NCBI GenBank assembly: GCA_910591455.2
Contig: OU342809.1
Span: 10,867,815-10,931,814 of the forward strand
Direction: 5' to 3'
Length of the DNA: 64,000 nucleotides
Source: Pholis gunnellus
Lineage: Eukaryota; Chordata; Actinopteri; Perciformes; Pholidae
The notes below the pieces were generated by a model that worked only from the letters and a program-made list of their open reading frames with translations, did not search any database and was not told the origin of the DNA. Both the position numbers and the translations under genes were made by a program. Every line of letters begins with the position of its first letter. Position 1 is the stretch's first letter. Shown here one piece after another: positions 1 through 14,500 of the stretch.

Positions 1-2170
1 TTTAGTTTTCATTTAGGGAGACAACAAGCTACATCACTTATAGGCATCGTGTTTCATGTAAATAATCCACTTTTTCCAAGTTCTTTCAGAAACATCTAAT
101 TTGTCTTTTCACTGGAGGATTAGCTTTGCACCAATGTCTTGCCATAGCATAGAACAGTCTTGATATTTTATAGTTGGAAGGGTTTTCCTTTCCACAACAA
201 TTCAAGGTTAATTGCATTCTGCCAGTAAGATCAAAACACACTCAAATTAGACTCACAGCGTGGGGTCCTGACTAAAAAGCCCCTGTTCTCTTATAGTTCA
301 TCTGCCCAGATTAATATGTGTCAATACTTCCCAACTCTCTTGATGATGCAAGTTTGAAGTATTGGAGTGAAATCTTTCACATTTAAATTTGTCCAAAGAA
401 AACATAATTTGGTTAGTGGAAAAATACATCAGTAAGTGCTTTAGCATGCTAACATAGACAGTAAAGTGCTGAAGTACAGAACATCGTTAACATCCAGAAA
501 GTGGACATGACAATAAATCTGTCTTGAGTCTTTATTGGCTGCGTGTGTTTGTTGATCTATTCATGTAGCGGCCACAACGTCCTCATCTTTCAATTACAGT
601 TTAGTCATATAAATCGCAGTAAGCACACTGAGTCCATAAAACACGCTGCTGATACACAGTGCAACTTAAACACAGGAAGCCTCAGAAGCTCTGCTCTGTG
701 TTAAACCTGAAACACGTCTGAGTGCTGAACCAGCAGCCCTCACTCAGCTGACACATGAACACCGATCCCTCCTCACGCAGCCTCATGCTCGTACGCAGAG
801 TTGTTGTCTTGCTGTGTTGTTACTGTTCTGTGACCACCACACGCACACACAGCAGAGCTGGAGGGCCGGCAGTTATATTCTTATCCACTTAAATTCACCA
901 GCATTCTTTCAGAGAGAAACACAAAGTTCCTCTCACACCCTTCACACTGCATAATCAAGAATTCAGAGAAATCAGAGTTGATGCAGCGAGAGAGCTTGTT
1001 CAACAGACCCTCAGCTTAGGAAATGCATAGCTGCGTCATGTCTCTTTTGACCACAAACTGCATGTTACAGCTATAGTTACAGGCTCACAGCTAGTGACGT
1101 GCGTCGACTTAATCCACGCCAGCGGTCTCCCCCTGGACACAAATGCTATGAAAAGATTCAACAATAAACTGATCAGAGGATCAAGCGGTACCAGTTGATT
1201 GAGAAGACCTTGAGCTGCTCAACAAAGACTGTGTTACTCTAATCCAGTTTGCTAAATGGCTAATGTGATTAAAAAGATTCCTTTCGGCCTAAATTCAGTT
1301 ATGGTCGGTTATTACATTCACATGGTATATGGGAATGACTTCACGTGACTGTCTCGAAGCAAAATATGTTGTCAAGGTAACAGCCCATGCAAGAAAAGTG
1401 CAATTGCTACCAAGGTCAGAGTCTCAATTGTTTGGCTGAGTGTCTCATGAGGGTGAACTTTACTCTGCCGTACATCAAAAGGCAACGTAACCGCATATGG
1501 TAGAGAAAAACCTTGAAGGGGGAGAGACGTGAAGAAGGTTTTGAGGTCAATGCTGAGATGAATTCATCGCAGAGTGTAATGAAAGGTAAGCAGAGCTCCT
1601 TAACTAGCTCAATAATGACAACGTGAGCTGTGTAGTATCTCAGAAATATCCTTATGAGGCAGAAGGCTTCTCTCCTTATATACACTGCATTCTACCTCTT
1701 CTGCCTCACTGAGGAGCATTTCATATTCCCCGGCACACAGTATTATAGCTCCACTCCTCCTTGCCAAATTGACTCCACAAGTGCTCCTATGTACCTGCCG
1801 ACTGACACCTGCTCGCCGAAAATGATTCCACCACCAGCAGCCGGCATCGCTGCTCGCTCTGGAGGGGTGCTTCATTCCATTATTAAGTTGAAAGGGAGAG
1901 ACAGAGCGAGGGGATGGCGGAAGAGAAAAAGAAGCTTGACTGTGTGGAGAAGAATAACAGAGAGAAGAGGAAGTTATCAGGCCAGCGGAGAGTGAGCCTG
2001 CCGTCTGACAGCAGATCAGAGAGCTCCTCCAGCTGGAACCCCGGCTCATGAGCCCAGCGGTGGACCAGGATGATGAGCTCTGCTGTACGGGACAGGTCAG
2101 AGCTGTAGCACCTACTGAAGTGTATATCACCTCCATGTCTATACGCCACAACACGTCAATTCACCAGCAG
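1..2170. other. Gene desert, left edge
   Basis: No gene recognised. Open frames overlap on both strands at 1609-2154 but resemble no family and have no splice context. No repeat boundaries identified. Confidence 0.5.
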
Positions 2171-3213
2171 CAAAGGAGGAAGTATTTAAATCCTTTAGCA
2201 GCAGTGGAAAGTAACTACGCACACCGGCAAAACAGTTTGGAGTTACTTTCTTGAGTATATGTTATTAAACATTTACTCCACTACATTGTTTTTGACAGCG
2301 GAAGTAAGTAGCTTTTTAGATTAAGAGTTAACATATAAAAACATTTTATGAGCAGGAAATGTGTTTGTAAAAGGGTTCCTGAGTGTGAGTACTTACAAAA
2401 ACGAAGAGTGTAGTTGGGCCCCTTGTCATGTTATGAGCAGTTCAAAAAGACATTTCCCCTCTAAACTTCTGACATGGTTTCATGTAAATAATGTTTAGAG
2501 GCCCAAAGAAGTCATGTAATAATATCCAACTGTTCACTACAAACAATAAAAAAAAGAATATTAATGTGTACATAACTTCTGTTTTCTTCTTTCCTCCCCC
2601 ATTAATCATCTCATGGCCCCACAGATTTATGGTGCGACCTTTTAAAGGGGCCCAACCTCAAGGTTGGGAACCACTGGACCGATCTACCGAACTGTATATA
2701 AAGTTAAAATCCACTCCACCGTGTCCAGTTAGAACAGTAAAATGTTGCTCATGTATTGATGCATCAGCATAAATAATATAATGTCAATGTATGTCCCAGG
2801 AGCCATTTTGTTACAGTTACTTTCATACTTTACAGTACATGTTTATGACTAATACTTGTCCTTAAGTTGAGTGTAGAACAATTACTTAAAAAAAGAAATA
2901 TATATGTTAAAGGGCCGCAGGTCGGAATACTCCTTCCACTGTACTTACGTAAAAGTATCTATACCACACTGAAAAATACTCTGTTATAAGTAAAAGTCCT
3001 ACATTGAAAATGTGCATTTCAAATACCGTTGGGTATAATTGGTAGCAAAGCATTATGTCTTATAAACTGATCATTTGGTTTGTTTGTCAAATCTTAATTG
3101 GCAAAGTATCACCAGGTGAAACATAAATGTAGTTGAGTAAAAAGTATAAAGTATTTGTACTAAAGTATTGTCCTTGATATAATGTAAATGTACTTAGTTA
3201 CATTCCACCACTG
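2171..3213. repeat. Cluster of teleost 'aagtacttac' interspersed repeats
   Basis: The left part (2171-2410) opens with 'gcagtggaaagtaacta' and includes 'tttactccactacatt'. The right part (2930-3213) is in the opposite sense and ends 'acttagttacattccaccac'. These are the two ends of a very abundant fish element I know as 'cagtggtggaaagtaact ... ttactttccaccactg'. The middle (2640-2880) has 'aggttgggaaccactgga' and 'tgatgcatcagcataaa', also typical of the family. It is likely two copies, or one inverted-end copy with an insertion. Diverged. Confidence 0.65.
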
Positions 3214-6200
3214 TTCACCGTTCAGTAGCCTTCATATCAGTAAGTAGTTTGGGAATCAGTAGATTATTCACACATGATCAGTGATCGATCGTATAGGTGT
3301 GTGTGTGGTCCCCTGGATATTGTTATCAGTGTGTTTTTGTTCCCTAAAGGAGGACACAAACAGGTTAAAGACTTATGGAGACAGAAGCCCTGAGAGAAAA
3401 AGCAAGAGCCAATCAACAAATGAATGCCTGTCCTATGAGAGGCTAAGCCTCTTGTTTTTTATTTTAAATGAGGATAGAAATTGACTTCCTTATTAAATCT
3501 AATTATTAGCCAGTGCCCTCCAAAAGTCTTCTGAAACCGCCTGGAGCGACCAGGCTATTAACATAAACACCACCACTGGCAAGCTTAAAACAAATGGTAC
3601 ATTTAGTCAGTGTTAATGGGATTAAAGTGTGCTGGATTCAGGAGCAGTTCTACCAACAGTGAGCATCACATCTTCATTATGGATGCCCCGACTTCTACAT
3701 TTCCACTCTCTTTGTTTGCATTTCATTCCACTCTGCTGCCTCCCGCTTCTCTCAGTTATTCAACAGATTGTGTTCAATCTTGATCCAAAAATCCCAGACA
3801 ATCATAAATAATAAAGGATTACACCAATCTCTGAAAAGCTGGTGGCTCGCCAGCGGCAATGTGCACACAGAGAAATAATTGTTGGCCATCTGTGCACCAG
3901 ATTGGTAAGAGAAAGGGTAAACAAAGAGCACAGTGTACCTGCTAAAGCTTTCTCCCCTTCCCCCTCTCACTCCCTTTAGCCAGGGAACATGAGAGGCTTT
4001 GATGACGCTCACCCCTGCAGAATCCACTGGCTCGCTCCAAGAGATTTTTTGATTAGGGAGGTTTCAGAACCGCAGACTGACAAGCCGCGCCTGTCAGGAA
4101 TCTAGCAAGGCTCGGGGTTATCTCTCTATCCGCAGCCAAACAGCACACTGCCAGCCAAATAGATTAAGGATGGAGGATAATTGACCAAACAAATGAACAT
4201 ATTTACATGTCATATACACGGCTCTCCAGAAAAAAAAAATGAAGTCATGAAAGCTTACCCTCTGCAGTCTATAAATTCCTCCTCAGTGGGCTAAGGTTGG
4301 ATTTACTGGCACAATGTTACTAACACATTGCCAGAACCACGGTTAGGGATGCGTAAACCTACACTGAACATCACAGATCCTTATTAGGGAAAATCGATCT
4401 TGTTGCAAAGATTGTGCAGGGGCCAATCAATGCATTTTGATGTGAGCTGGAAAGTTAAAAGTGATGTTTTAGATTTATGGGTCAGAGAGTAAATCAATAC
4501 GAGATGGATTTCACATGGTTTCCACCAGGTATTCAATAGCCTGATTGACTCCAATTTACTGCCTCGTGATTAAGACTCATTTGATATGAACCATCTCGTC
4601 TACTGTTTGGATAATAACCGCCAAATGTGGGATTTTCCCACACGAAACGCAAACCACATCACAGCTGTGAGCTGTTTCCACCTTTTAATGGGAAACTAAA
4701 ACAAAAGCCCGGGTTGTGCACACTTCACAGACTGTGCAAGGAGTGAAAAATGACCTTACAGTTTCTCATCCATCCCAACTGGAGGACCCTCATTATGGTG
4801 TGAGATTTATATATGTATATGCAGAGAGAGAGAGATAAATAGTGTGGGATTCTGGAGCAAGGCGGAGACAAAAGATAGGGCAGAGTCATAATGAGCTGTG
4901 TTTATGTGTAACGTTGCTTGGCCTGTTGACAGCGGTTAATGAAGTTACAGTTAGTGTGGGGGGGATCTGCTGGCACTAATTACACTTACTGTCATTAGCA
5001 GTGTTGGAAAGAGGAGGAACTGCAGCAGGATGGGAGGAGAAAACACAAGCAGATTCATCAGAGGAGCAGCAGCAGCAGCACACAAACATGAACACACACA
5101 CAGGAGCTATATGGTGACGAGGGGGATTAGATGCAACTTTATTGTATACGGAGCACTTCTGACTATGCATTTAAAGTTTTTACTGTGATACAAATCCTCT
5201 TAAAAGCTGACTTGTTCAAAAACAGACGCCGCCTTTTTGAAGATTAACAATATATCTACTCATACAAGAAAGAAAACTGTGATATGAGGTATAGGATTCA
5301 AACATATATACACAACAATCCAACAAGTGCCAAATGAAATATAGTAAACTGAGTTTTTTTGAATAACAGATGCAGGAACTATTTTACACCTAACTGAGCC
5401 TACGGTGTGGATTGGCTCCTGGAGAAGCCACAGCTCTGACATCTGGAAATGTTGCAGTCAACACTGAGCTGTTAGAAAGTGGGAGAGAGCTCGATTGACT
5501 GTCACAGAGACTGAGTGGAGCTCAGTGTGTGCCATCTTAACCACAGCTCCATCGTAGCCTGTAATCCAGCTCACCACCAAAGCCACCACTGTTGGCTGCC
5601 TGCGCAGACCAAGCCTCACTGTTTGTTTATGCAGCACGTAGACCCGGCCATTAAAAGTGGGAAGCCTGTCAAAAATGAAAAGAGACTTTTCATGTTTGAG
5701 GGCTGCAATTGTGGCTCTTGTGTGATGTTTTTCCTCCACACTGACCCCTTGCTTTGAGGTCGGGAAGCCGCTTAACCCTGGGCTGTAGATCCAGCCGATT
5801 GGCTGGGCCCAACACAGTATTTTTGAATGTGGTGGCGTAGTGGGTGCCTCCAGCAGAGGTACTGTGGTTGCGTGCAATGACTATGGCTGTGTAACCAAGG
5901 CAGGCTACACATCATTATAATGGCTCCTCAGGCAAAGAAGCCAAAGATCCTTTATAAATGTGCACATCATTTCCCTCATTATGGCCTCGTTACCTTTCCT
6001 CATGTTTCCCAAACCTCTCTACAAGGCAAAGATAACCATGCAACAAGCTCAGCAAAGGCTATAGATCCTTAAGAAATTAAGGTATAGCAACATTCTCGTC
6101 CTGAAATGCTTAAATAATCTGCGTAAATACTTCTGTATAACATGCAACAACCCCCCCTTATACAGAAGCTGCTTACATATGGCACAAGCTGTTTAAAATC

Positions 6201-7935
6201 ACTATTCCCAGCTCACAGCCGTTCAAATACTAAAGCAACGCAGGGAGAATGTGGAAATTTGCTATGTAGTTAACTTGCGACAGCCACCAATTAGGTTTAC
6301 GATTCGGGCGCCTTTGGGCCACTGTCGCCAGGCCTCAGTCTCCCTCTGATGTCATTACACAAATCTGCTGCAGTCTGACAGAGCAACAGGGCTGTAGGAC
6401 ACAGGGGGAGAAGGAAGGATGGCTCGGCTCCTCTCCACTGATAGCAGCAGATAAGCCAGCCTTGGGGCCTCTTATCTCATCTGCGGATCCTGTGTAAATG
6501 TAAGTTTTAGTCTGGCAGATTACATCAGCAGAGCCTGTTGGGGACAGAGGCCGGCCGCTGGGGGACCGTGATGACTCCCCTCATGCGACAAATACATCCC
6601 CTCCACCCTTCATGAACTAACAAAGCAGGACCGGAGTGTACTGCAGGAGACATCTCCTCTCAGCCAGTTAAAGCGAGTCCCCAAAGGAACCAGAATTAAA
6701 ACTGTCAACTTCCATTTAGTCCCAAACGTTCACCCCATAGCATTTGTTTTCACTGTCAGCTGCACATTGTGTGCAGTGATAGTGATATTAGTGGACAGCA
6801 TGCCTCACTTTGGATAAACGTCTGTATTGCAGCAGTGTGGAGGTGTGTGTCGTGACAGCGGGAGAACTGACCAGCTGACGTGGGACAGGCACCCTGCGGC
6901 CCAAGGGCCACAAAAGGTGCCATGCGACTGTGAGAGGTTCATTTCAGGATACATAAACACACCCTCCTAGCTGTTTGTCTAAATGCCTCTCTATCCGTCT
7001 ACTGTATGTACAGCACATTCCAGCTAGACAGACAGGCCACATCTGGAGAGCGACCAATGGGAGGCCACCCCCCCTTCCCTCTTCTCTCCCTTGCTCCCTG
7101 CGTGTGTCATCCCACCCAGAGAGGGGAAGTGGTGAGGTTGGAGTGGTTGGCCAGCCGGGGCCAGCTGTGTGACCACAGACCTCTGAGTGTGTGTATGTGG
7201 GAGGGAGGGAGGGATCCAAAGGCCTTATTACAGACCCGACTACACACTGGGCCTCACAAACAGCTACTTCACAGCCAGCGGCAGCCACCAAGCAGCAGCA
7301 GAAACACTGCAGGATTGATACTGTGACAGCATGAGAATGTATGCCTGTGCGTTACTATCAATCACACTCACGCATATCTAGTATGTCATGTTTTTTTAAA
7401 GCATACCTGAATGCTGGGCTGGTTCATTTCTACAAAATAAACGTCAACTTTGCTGTTTCATAGACAAAATAAACAGATTAAGTCACTGACATGACAAACT
7501 TAGTAAAATGATACAGATGTTAAGTAACCCTGGCAGTTTTGGGAGGAATGTGTTCTAACACAGTCTGCCGCCAACTCATATCAGCTGTAAGCGACTGTTG
7601 CTGGACTGCACCGTCAGCCGGATCACAGGACAGAAGGTCTCAGAGTGATGATGTCACTGCTTTGCCTCGGTCCCCAGGGCGGTGATTTATGAGCTAATCT
7701 GGGTCCGTCTCCCCAGATTCCAGGTCTTTCTCTCCCCGGGGAGCCGCTAATGGAACAGTGGGATTGAGCCACCATGCAGCAGAAGTCCTCTCGGCTCTCA
7801 GCCCCTGACATCCATCACCATGATAACACATAAAAGAAAGGAAAAAAAAAAGAAATAGAACAATGTTGACTTCATTTTGCAGCACACGTAGATGTTCACA
7901 TACAAGCACGCATACACACACACTCATGCAGACCT

Positions 7936-7937
<2 letters not shown>
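3214..7937. other. Intergenic, no gene
   Basis: Non-repetitive sequence with scattered short GA and CA runs. No exon chain or RNA gene recognised. Confidence 0.5.
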
Positions 7938-7985
<48 letters not shown>

Positions 7986-7989
7986 ACAC
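7938..7989. repeat. (CA)n microsatellite
   Basis: About 20 perfect CA units with imperfect CA-rich flanks. Confidence 0.95.
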
Positions 7990-9518
7990 TTGCACAGAGG
8001 CAAACACAGAATAAATTAAGTATTGCATATATAACCTTGGCTGTTTGCAATTTGTCATGCAGCCCAAGAAAGATAATTGAAGCAACCTCCCAGTATGCAA
8101 ATAGAATGATAATCAGCCTGCGCCACTCCACCAAACACATATGCACACAAAAAAAACAGTTACATTGTTAGCAATTTCTAATAGAGGACACCTATTGACC
8201 CATTTTCTCTTGGAAAGCAATTTGTCCCTCCAAAATAAAACTAATAGGTGGCAAGATGAATGGATTAGAGTGGGCTAGACTGGGTGCACCGTGCCATGAG
8301 GCACTAAATCACCAGATTATTAGTTTTATGAGCCAAGCCCATGAGAGAATAATTGCTAATGTTCCCAGAGTAACCAAGGGAAATAAAGGTAATGGAGCAA
8401 TTTATAAATTCTGATTGGTATACATAGAGAACTTCCAGCCCATCTCCTTTGTTATTTTACTGCTCTCGATAAAATACACCCCAAGCCACACAAACACACG
8501 GGCCAGCTATCAAAATCAATACAATCACAGAACCGTGAGCTCTGCTGCTGCTGCTTTGTTATTTTTAGTGCAATGCAGCCTGACTTGCAGTTATGAATCT
8601 AAATAATGTGGAAAGACAAAAAACCACCAACAACAACTTCTATTTCTTAACTTCATTTAGCCCGTCCGAGAGACATACAGGCGATGAGTCACCCCAGCAC
8701 ACTCTGCGTAGGTGTGTGTGTGTGTTATTGATCACAAAGACAAGCTCTATCTGAAATCATTCACAATTTGACTTCCAGAGGTGTTAAGATAGCTGTACAG
8801 TGAGACAGACAGACAGCTGCTGAGGCAGACAGGTGTCCCGTTTAATCCACCCAGCTCAGATGAATAACCGTCCTTCACTCATCCTGTTTTGTGTAACCAC
8901 ACAACTTTCCATCACACAGACCCAAATCCCTAATTTCCACCTCTTCACAGCTCTCTGAAGTCTAAATTGTAAGTTGCACTAAGTCCAAACGTCGTCTGAA
9001 ATGTTCTGCAGATGTAAACCCCTCTCATGTGGTTCATGAAAGCAGAGATTTATCTGGTAAGAGGGGGCTCATTGCTCTGCGGCTGCAGTCTGCCTGCCTC
9101 ATATTCAAGTCGAGGTGGGTGGTCCAAGCATCTTCTCATCTCCATTTCTCAGGAGGATAAACAGCACGTATCCTGCAACAATCAACTCCTGTTGATATGT
9201 TTTAAACAAACCACCTAATTATAATTTCATTAAAATCGAAACAAGCCAGCGTGCCTTTTAAACTAGACATGTGCAGCTATGGCCTATAATGTAATTTGCT
9301 CCACTGCTGTATTGAATTATGCATTGAAGTCGGGGTGAAAACAGATTAAGTGTAGAAAACAATATGGCAATGTGGAGGCAGGGTTAGAGCGTCACATCAT
9401 CTCCCAGCCCTGAGACGCTTGTCTGTTGGTGCATCTGTGATAGATTTGCTCTGTCGGAGTATTTGCAGCCGAGCAGAACTGATGTCCTACCATATGCAGA
9501 CACAGTGTACACACACAT

Positions 9519-9550
<32 letters not shown>

Positions 9551-11189
9551 ACTACTTGACCTTTCAACAGCAGTGATGACAGCTCTCAAGCTCCTCTTGT
9601 AACTGAAAAGCTCCTCATATACTTTCAACCCACTTCTTGTTTTTTTCGGTGTGAAACTGCTCACTTGTGTCTTCACTTCCTTGTCTTACAAGTATGAAGT
9701 AACACTGAACTGTGACAGCACAATCTGTTCAGACCTGTTGAGTTAAGGTAAGTATCCTTTTTGTTGATTTAACATGCATTCCTGAGAGGGTGATTCAGTG
9801 GAGACAATTCACCGATGTCCTCGGGCCAATATGTATACATTTTTTAAATCCTAACACCCACATATCTGCACTTCGTCATCCCATGTGTACTGCTGTAGTC
9901 CCTCAGAGAGGGTGTTTCGGGGTCAGCTCTTCGATTCGTCATCACCTCACATTTCCTGTTATGAAATAGCACGACATCCGACGGTGTAAAACAGATCTTA
10001 ACAAACCATGAGAGCGGAAACCACGTAGGATGGAAGTTTGTCTCACAGTGTGAAGATCCAACTCTATTGCGTTTTGCTCTTTCCATTTTTTTATGCTGAT
10101 GGTAAAGCATTTCATTCTGGCTTTACAGTATCATTTACATTCAAGCAGGTTTTAAAGTAATTCACTATCAACCTCAAATGTCAATTTAATTCCACACACA
10201 GCTTTCAAGAATTACTGACAGCAGGACGCAAGCTCAGACATGGAAATTGATTTTCCAAGGGATTGATTCCACCCCGGATCTTGCGCTGATCTACAGAAAA
10301 AAAAAAAGCAGTAATGACACATTCTGTGATCCCACAGTTTCTATACGATGTGGTTAGGTTTTATCCAAATGCGACAAGGCCTGTAATAAATCTTGTCTTC
10401 CTTCCATCATCTTGCCAGCAGCTGGGAGCCGTCAAGGGAAGCCACCCCAAGCAAAATGTTATTCCAGCTTGTTAGTGTTTGAAGTCACAGCAAGCTGGCC
10501 TGCAGAAGCTGCTGCCTGTGGTTTATGGCTTGTGGGGTTGCTCAAGATATGGAGTCTCACTTTCCAAGTCAGGATGTCTCACCGCCATTGAAGCCACAAC
10601 TGTAGCTGTGAGATAACGCAGGCACGTTAAGAGGAAAGGACTTCAGAGCACACATGTGGTCTTGACTCAGTGAGTGACAACAGTACAGTGTGTGTGTGTG
10701 TGTGTGTGTGTGAGTGTGTCTGTGCTTCAGCTCATGTTTTTCCACATCCATGCAGTGCTGCAACCACTTGCTGAAACACTATTGCTTCCTCTTCTTTCTA
10801 CTTTCAAATAGTGTTTTTTAATGAGTTTAGGTTATTTTCATTGTGACAATTAATGTATTAAGCAGTCCTGACAAACTAGAAAAACTAACGTTTCTGTTCT
10901 CAGACAAACAAAATGAATATAAAATAAAATCGGATATGCAATTGTGTATCTGCGTAACAGATGGAGGAATTTGATTTTCTACTTCAAGGCCAGTAAAAGC
11001 TCCTTGGTTCAGATCAGCATTTCAGCGATTAAAGTCCACGACCTATCATGCATTACAGTGCACGTTGAACTAATCCCTCATATTCCCTCACAGTCACAGC
11101 GAGGACCCTCAAACAACTACTGCTCAGCAGTGTACAACCCTACACACTTTAACAAGACAGTATGAGTGAAAATATAGTGTTCAAAGACA
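7990..11189. other. Intergenic with two CA/GT microsatellites
   Basis: Holds CA repeats at 9511-9552 and a GT repeat at 10688-10712. Otherwise no gene, repeat family or RNA recognised. Confidence 0.5.
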
Positions 11190-11310
11190 ATCAGTGGTAA
11201 AAGAAGTGTTCAGGTGTTTTACTTAAATACCACAAAAGTCACACACAATATATAATTGTGTAAAGTTATACAAAACGAAAATTAAGTAAAGTACAAGTGT
11301 CTCATGTTAT
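11190..11310. repeat. Fragment of the 'aagtacttac' repeat family
   Basis: 'cagtggtaaaagaagtgttc' followed by 'ttttacttaaatacc' and 'aagtaaagtacaagt' matches the family seen at 2.2-3.2 kb. Strongly diverged. Confidence 0.45.
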
Positions 11311-11339
11311 GCTTTTCTGTCCTATGCATCAGTTTTAAT

Positions 11340-11565
11340 TAGGGCTGCAACTACAATCTTCTTTTGTCTAAAATACGTCAGAAAAAAACTAAAACAAAGG
11401 GCAACTTCAGATTTGTTGTTTTATCCAACCAAAAACCCCAAATATTGCATTCTCTATCATAAAGACAATAACGCAGCAAAACCTCACTTTTGAGAGGCTG
11501 TTTGGTATTCCTGCCTAAAACGTGACACAATTAATGAATTATCAGAATAATTGCAGATTAATTGA
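11340..11565. repeat. Teleost 'agggctgcaacta' interspersed repeat
   Basis: Begins 'agggctgcaactac' and ends 'cagattaattgatgg', with the 'aaaacctcactttgagag'-like interior expected for a common fish non-autonomous element. The copy is diverged and its termini are unclear. Confidence 0.5.
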
Positions 11566-14500
11566 TGGATGTATCATTTCAGCTCTCCTTGTTACAGGTT
11601 CGAGTAACAATCACCCAACCGTACACTCACTGGGATGAATTCTCCACCGGGAAGAGGAGTGCAGGACAGAGGCAGCTGGAAGAAGGTTCTCCTACTGAGA
11701 ATGACATGGGAGGATGTAAAAATGTCCCCTATGTACTACTATGAATAAACCATTAGGAGCTTAAGTGAAGGACATGCAGATACTAATTGGATATGCTTGG
11801 TTGATTCTATTACACTATGAAGATAAGGTTAGGCAGAAAGGTCAAAAGGGCAAAGTGATGCTCCATCTGATTCAGTGATAGTGTTCCTCCACACCACCCT
11901 CCCCCTGACACACACACACACACACACACAACCTGGGGGTCAGCCGTCGTAGCTGCTGCTCCGGCGCGTCCCTTAGGGACAGTGAGCGGACAGGCTATTG
12001 ATCAGCCGCACTATTATCAGAGCTGAAGCGGTTTATCATGCTGTCTGCTCTCAGCAGGGAGTCTCCGTCTCTAATGGACCGTGGTGCAGCACTCCCCTGC
12101 ACCTGTCCTTGTCGCCCCCACACCTTAAGCACCATCGATCCCCACATCACCCGTCCTTGCCCCCTGGTGCTCCACTCTCTGGAGGGAGGGTGTCTGCTCC
12201 TGTACTGCCAGCACTGAAATCAGTTTCTTATTGGTGTCGCCCTGCTGAGGAGTCTCTGTCCTTTTAGAAATCACCGTCACCCTGGTAACTGCAGTTTGGA
12301 AACAATGACGACAATATCAAATTACTCTGACACATTTATGCTCATCACTGTCAAGTAAGCCAGCAGGAAATGATCTTCCTCTTTATGTTAAAGGTTGCTC
12401 ATCATCATTGAAGCTGCAGAAGAAGAGATAGATTGTGTCCCTCGTGTGTGTCAAGATCCAAAAATACAAGATCCTACATTTCCCAGAATGCACCTTGACA
12501 GCATCTTTCATTGACCCTGCCTGGCTGGTAAACAAACATATCTTTTGAACTCCACACCTTCGGTTTGCGACACAGGCTTTCTGTTACAAATCTTTCTCCA
12601 ATCCCCTGCATAGACAGATAACCCTGATGACATCACCATGACATCTTCAGGGCTACCTTCTCATACTGGAGCCCTCCCTCCAGATCCACAGAAGATATTA
12701 TTCAGCTGTTTAAACCACCGGTGACCCTCAAGCTGATCTTGAATTGTAAAATCAGTGCAGTGCTCCTTTAAATTTACCCAGATTCTGTAGAACGTGCAGG
12801 CTGGTTTTCAATAAGCTTGTAATGTATTTCTAACATTTGCCCTGACGACAAATAGAAAGATGTAGCCCATGTTTGCTGACAAAGCTTGAGTGCTTTTTCC
12901 TTTGGGGGTGGGTGACATACTATATGTGCTCAGTTGATGGGATAAAACCGTGTCTAGTCACACACTTTGAGGTAGTGGTCAATATCAGTTCTGTGTACAG
13001 CAGAGCTGTTACACTGGCCTATTAAAAAAGCGGCAGTAAATGTCACACACCAGAAGCAGGGGCCATAAACAAGCCAGTGGACAGTGGTTATTCAGAGGTC
13101 AGGCAGAGTGCTCAGTCGTCTGTGGCGGCTGGCCGGGGGAAACAAAGTGATGAGGATTTAATGATATCCAGCTTTGTGGCTATTGATAGTAGAGTCAATG
13201 GGCTGCACTGTGGGTGTCTCTCTGATACACAGCAGATTAGCAGCTCTGTGCCAGATGAAAACGTCAGAGATCAATAGGACACAGGGGAGAATCAATAATC
13301 GTCCCACTACTCTGTGGCTTTCATTTGGTGGATTGCTCTGGTCCTTTACGGCATGCCGTGCTGTCAGTGTGCCATTAACTGCATTCATAAAACATGCATC
13401 ACAGATCTGTCACGGGCATCATATGTTAATGCCTGCTGCTAATGAATATGAATGCTCTGTTCATAAGCCAAGTCTCTCTCTCATTACATTGCTTTACACC
13501 TCGCTGAGCTCAGAGAGCTCGCCTTGGATGAAATGTAAATCACTGCTTTATTGGGGTAAAATGCATGACTATCATACTAAAACGCCATGCAGATGAGAAC
13601 AAAATACACTCACTTTGCAGGAGATCGAATGCTTTGAAGCCAATAGTCTTGTAAAAGTGTGAGAAATTAGTGGGCTAATTGTAGCATCATCACAGAGTTT
13701 AGGATGAGGAAATGGCAGAGAATATTCAGTCATGTCCTGAATACTATAATCAGCATTACCTGACTTGTCGCGCTTCATTATAGTCCAGAGATCTTAGATT
13801 AATTAGCATTATTGTGCACAGTGAGTGAGAGAATTGGACAGTAATTACATTAACCTTCGGGATCACACCTTGTCTTTTTACAAGACGTGTCTAGGCAATA
13901 AGAGATTGCTACTGCATAGATGATTACTCTTATCCTTGACAGTGTCTGCCTTCTAAATTGATCCAATTAGCCATTCAGGGCTAATTTAATTACTTGGGGC
14001 TGCTATAGCCTCTCTATCTTTCTGTCCTTGCCACCAGGATAATCAAAACTCTGAGAACTGGAACAGATTATCTTTAGCACATGCATGAAGAAAGCAAATG
14101 TAATCTGATATGGGAAAACATGAGTTAACAGTCCCTTTTACTGCAACTGAATGCAAGTAAAAATACCCCTCTTTGTCCTGATTTCTCATGTATTGATGTG
14201 CAGCAAACTTATTCTTACAGACCTGTGAAGGAGAAGCTAGTGAGTCTAGCTTTGTCACAGTTATCAGTCTCACAAGTCTCTTGGTAAACTTCTCTGGAAT
14301 ATCAATCTCGTGTTTCACTTTAAACACTAATGAAGGTGAGAGCTAGTTTATATGAAAGAACGGATCCATAGGATTAGTATGCATGGTGCAGGCTGAGAGT
14401 TGATATTAGGTGAAACCATCTTCATGCACACAGAGCAATCTCATCTGCCTCTTTTTGAGCACAGCAGTGGGACGTCGGGCATGCACCAGTCTCCTCTGCT

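Noticed and set aside
1609..2154. 181-codon open frame on the minus strand, overlapping another on the plus strand
   Set aside because: No recognisable domain, low-complexity Ser-rich sequence, no splice context, and an opposing open frame of similar quality; best explained by chance lack of stops.
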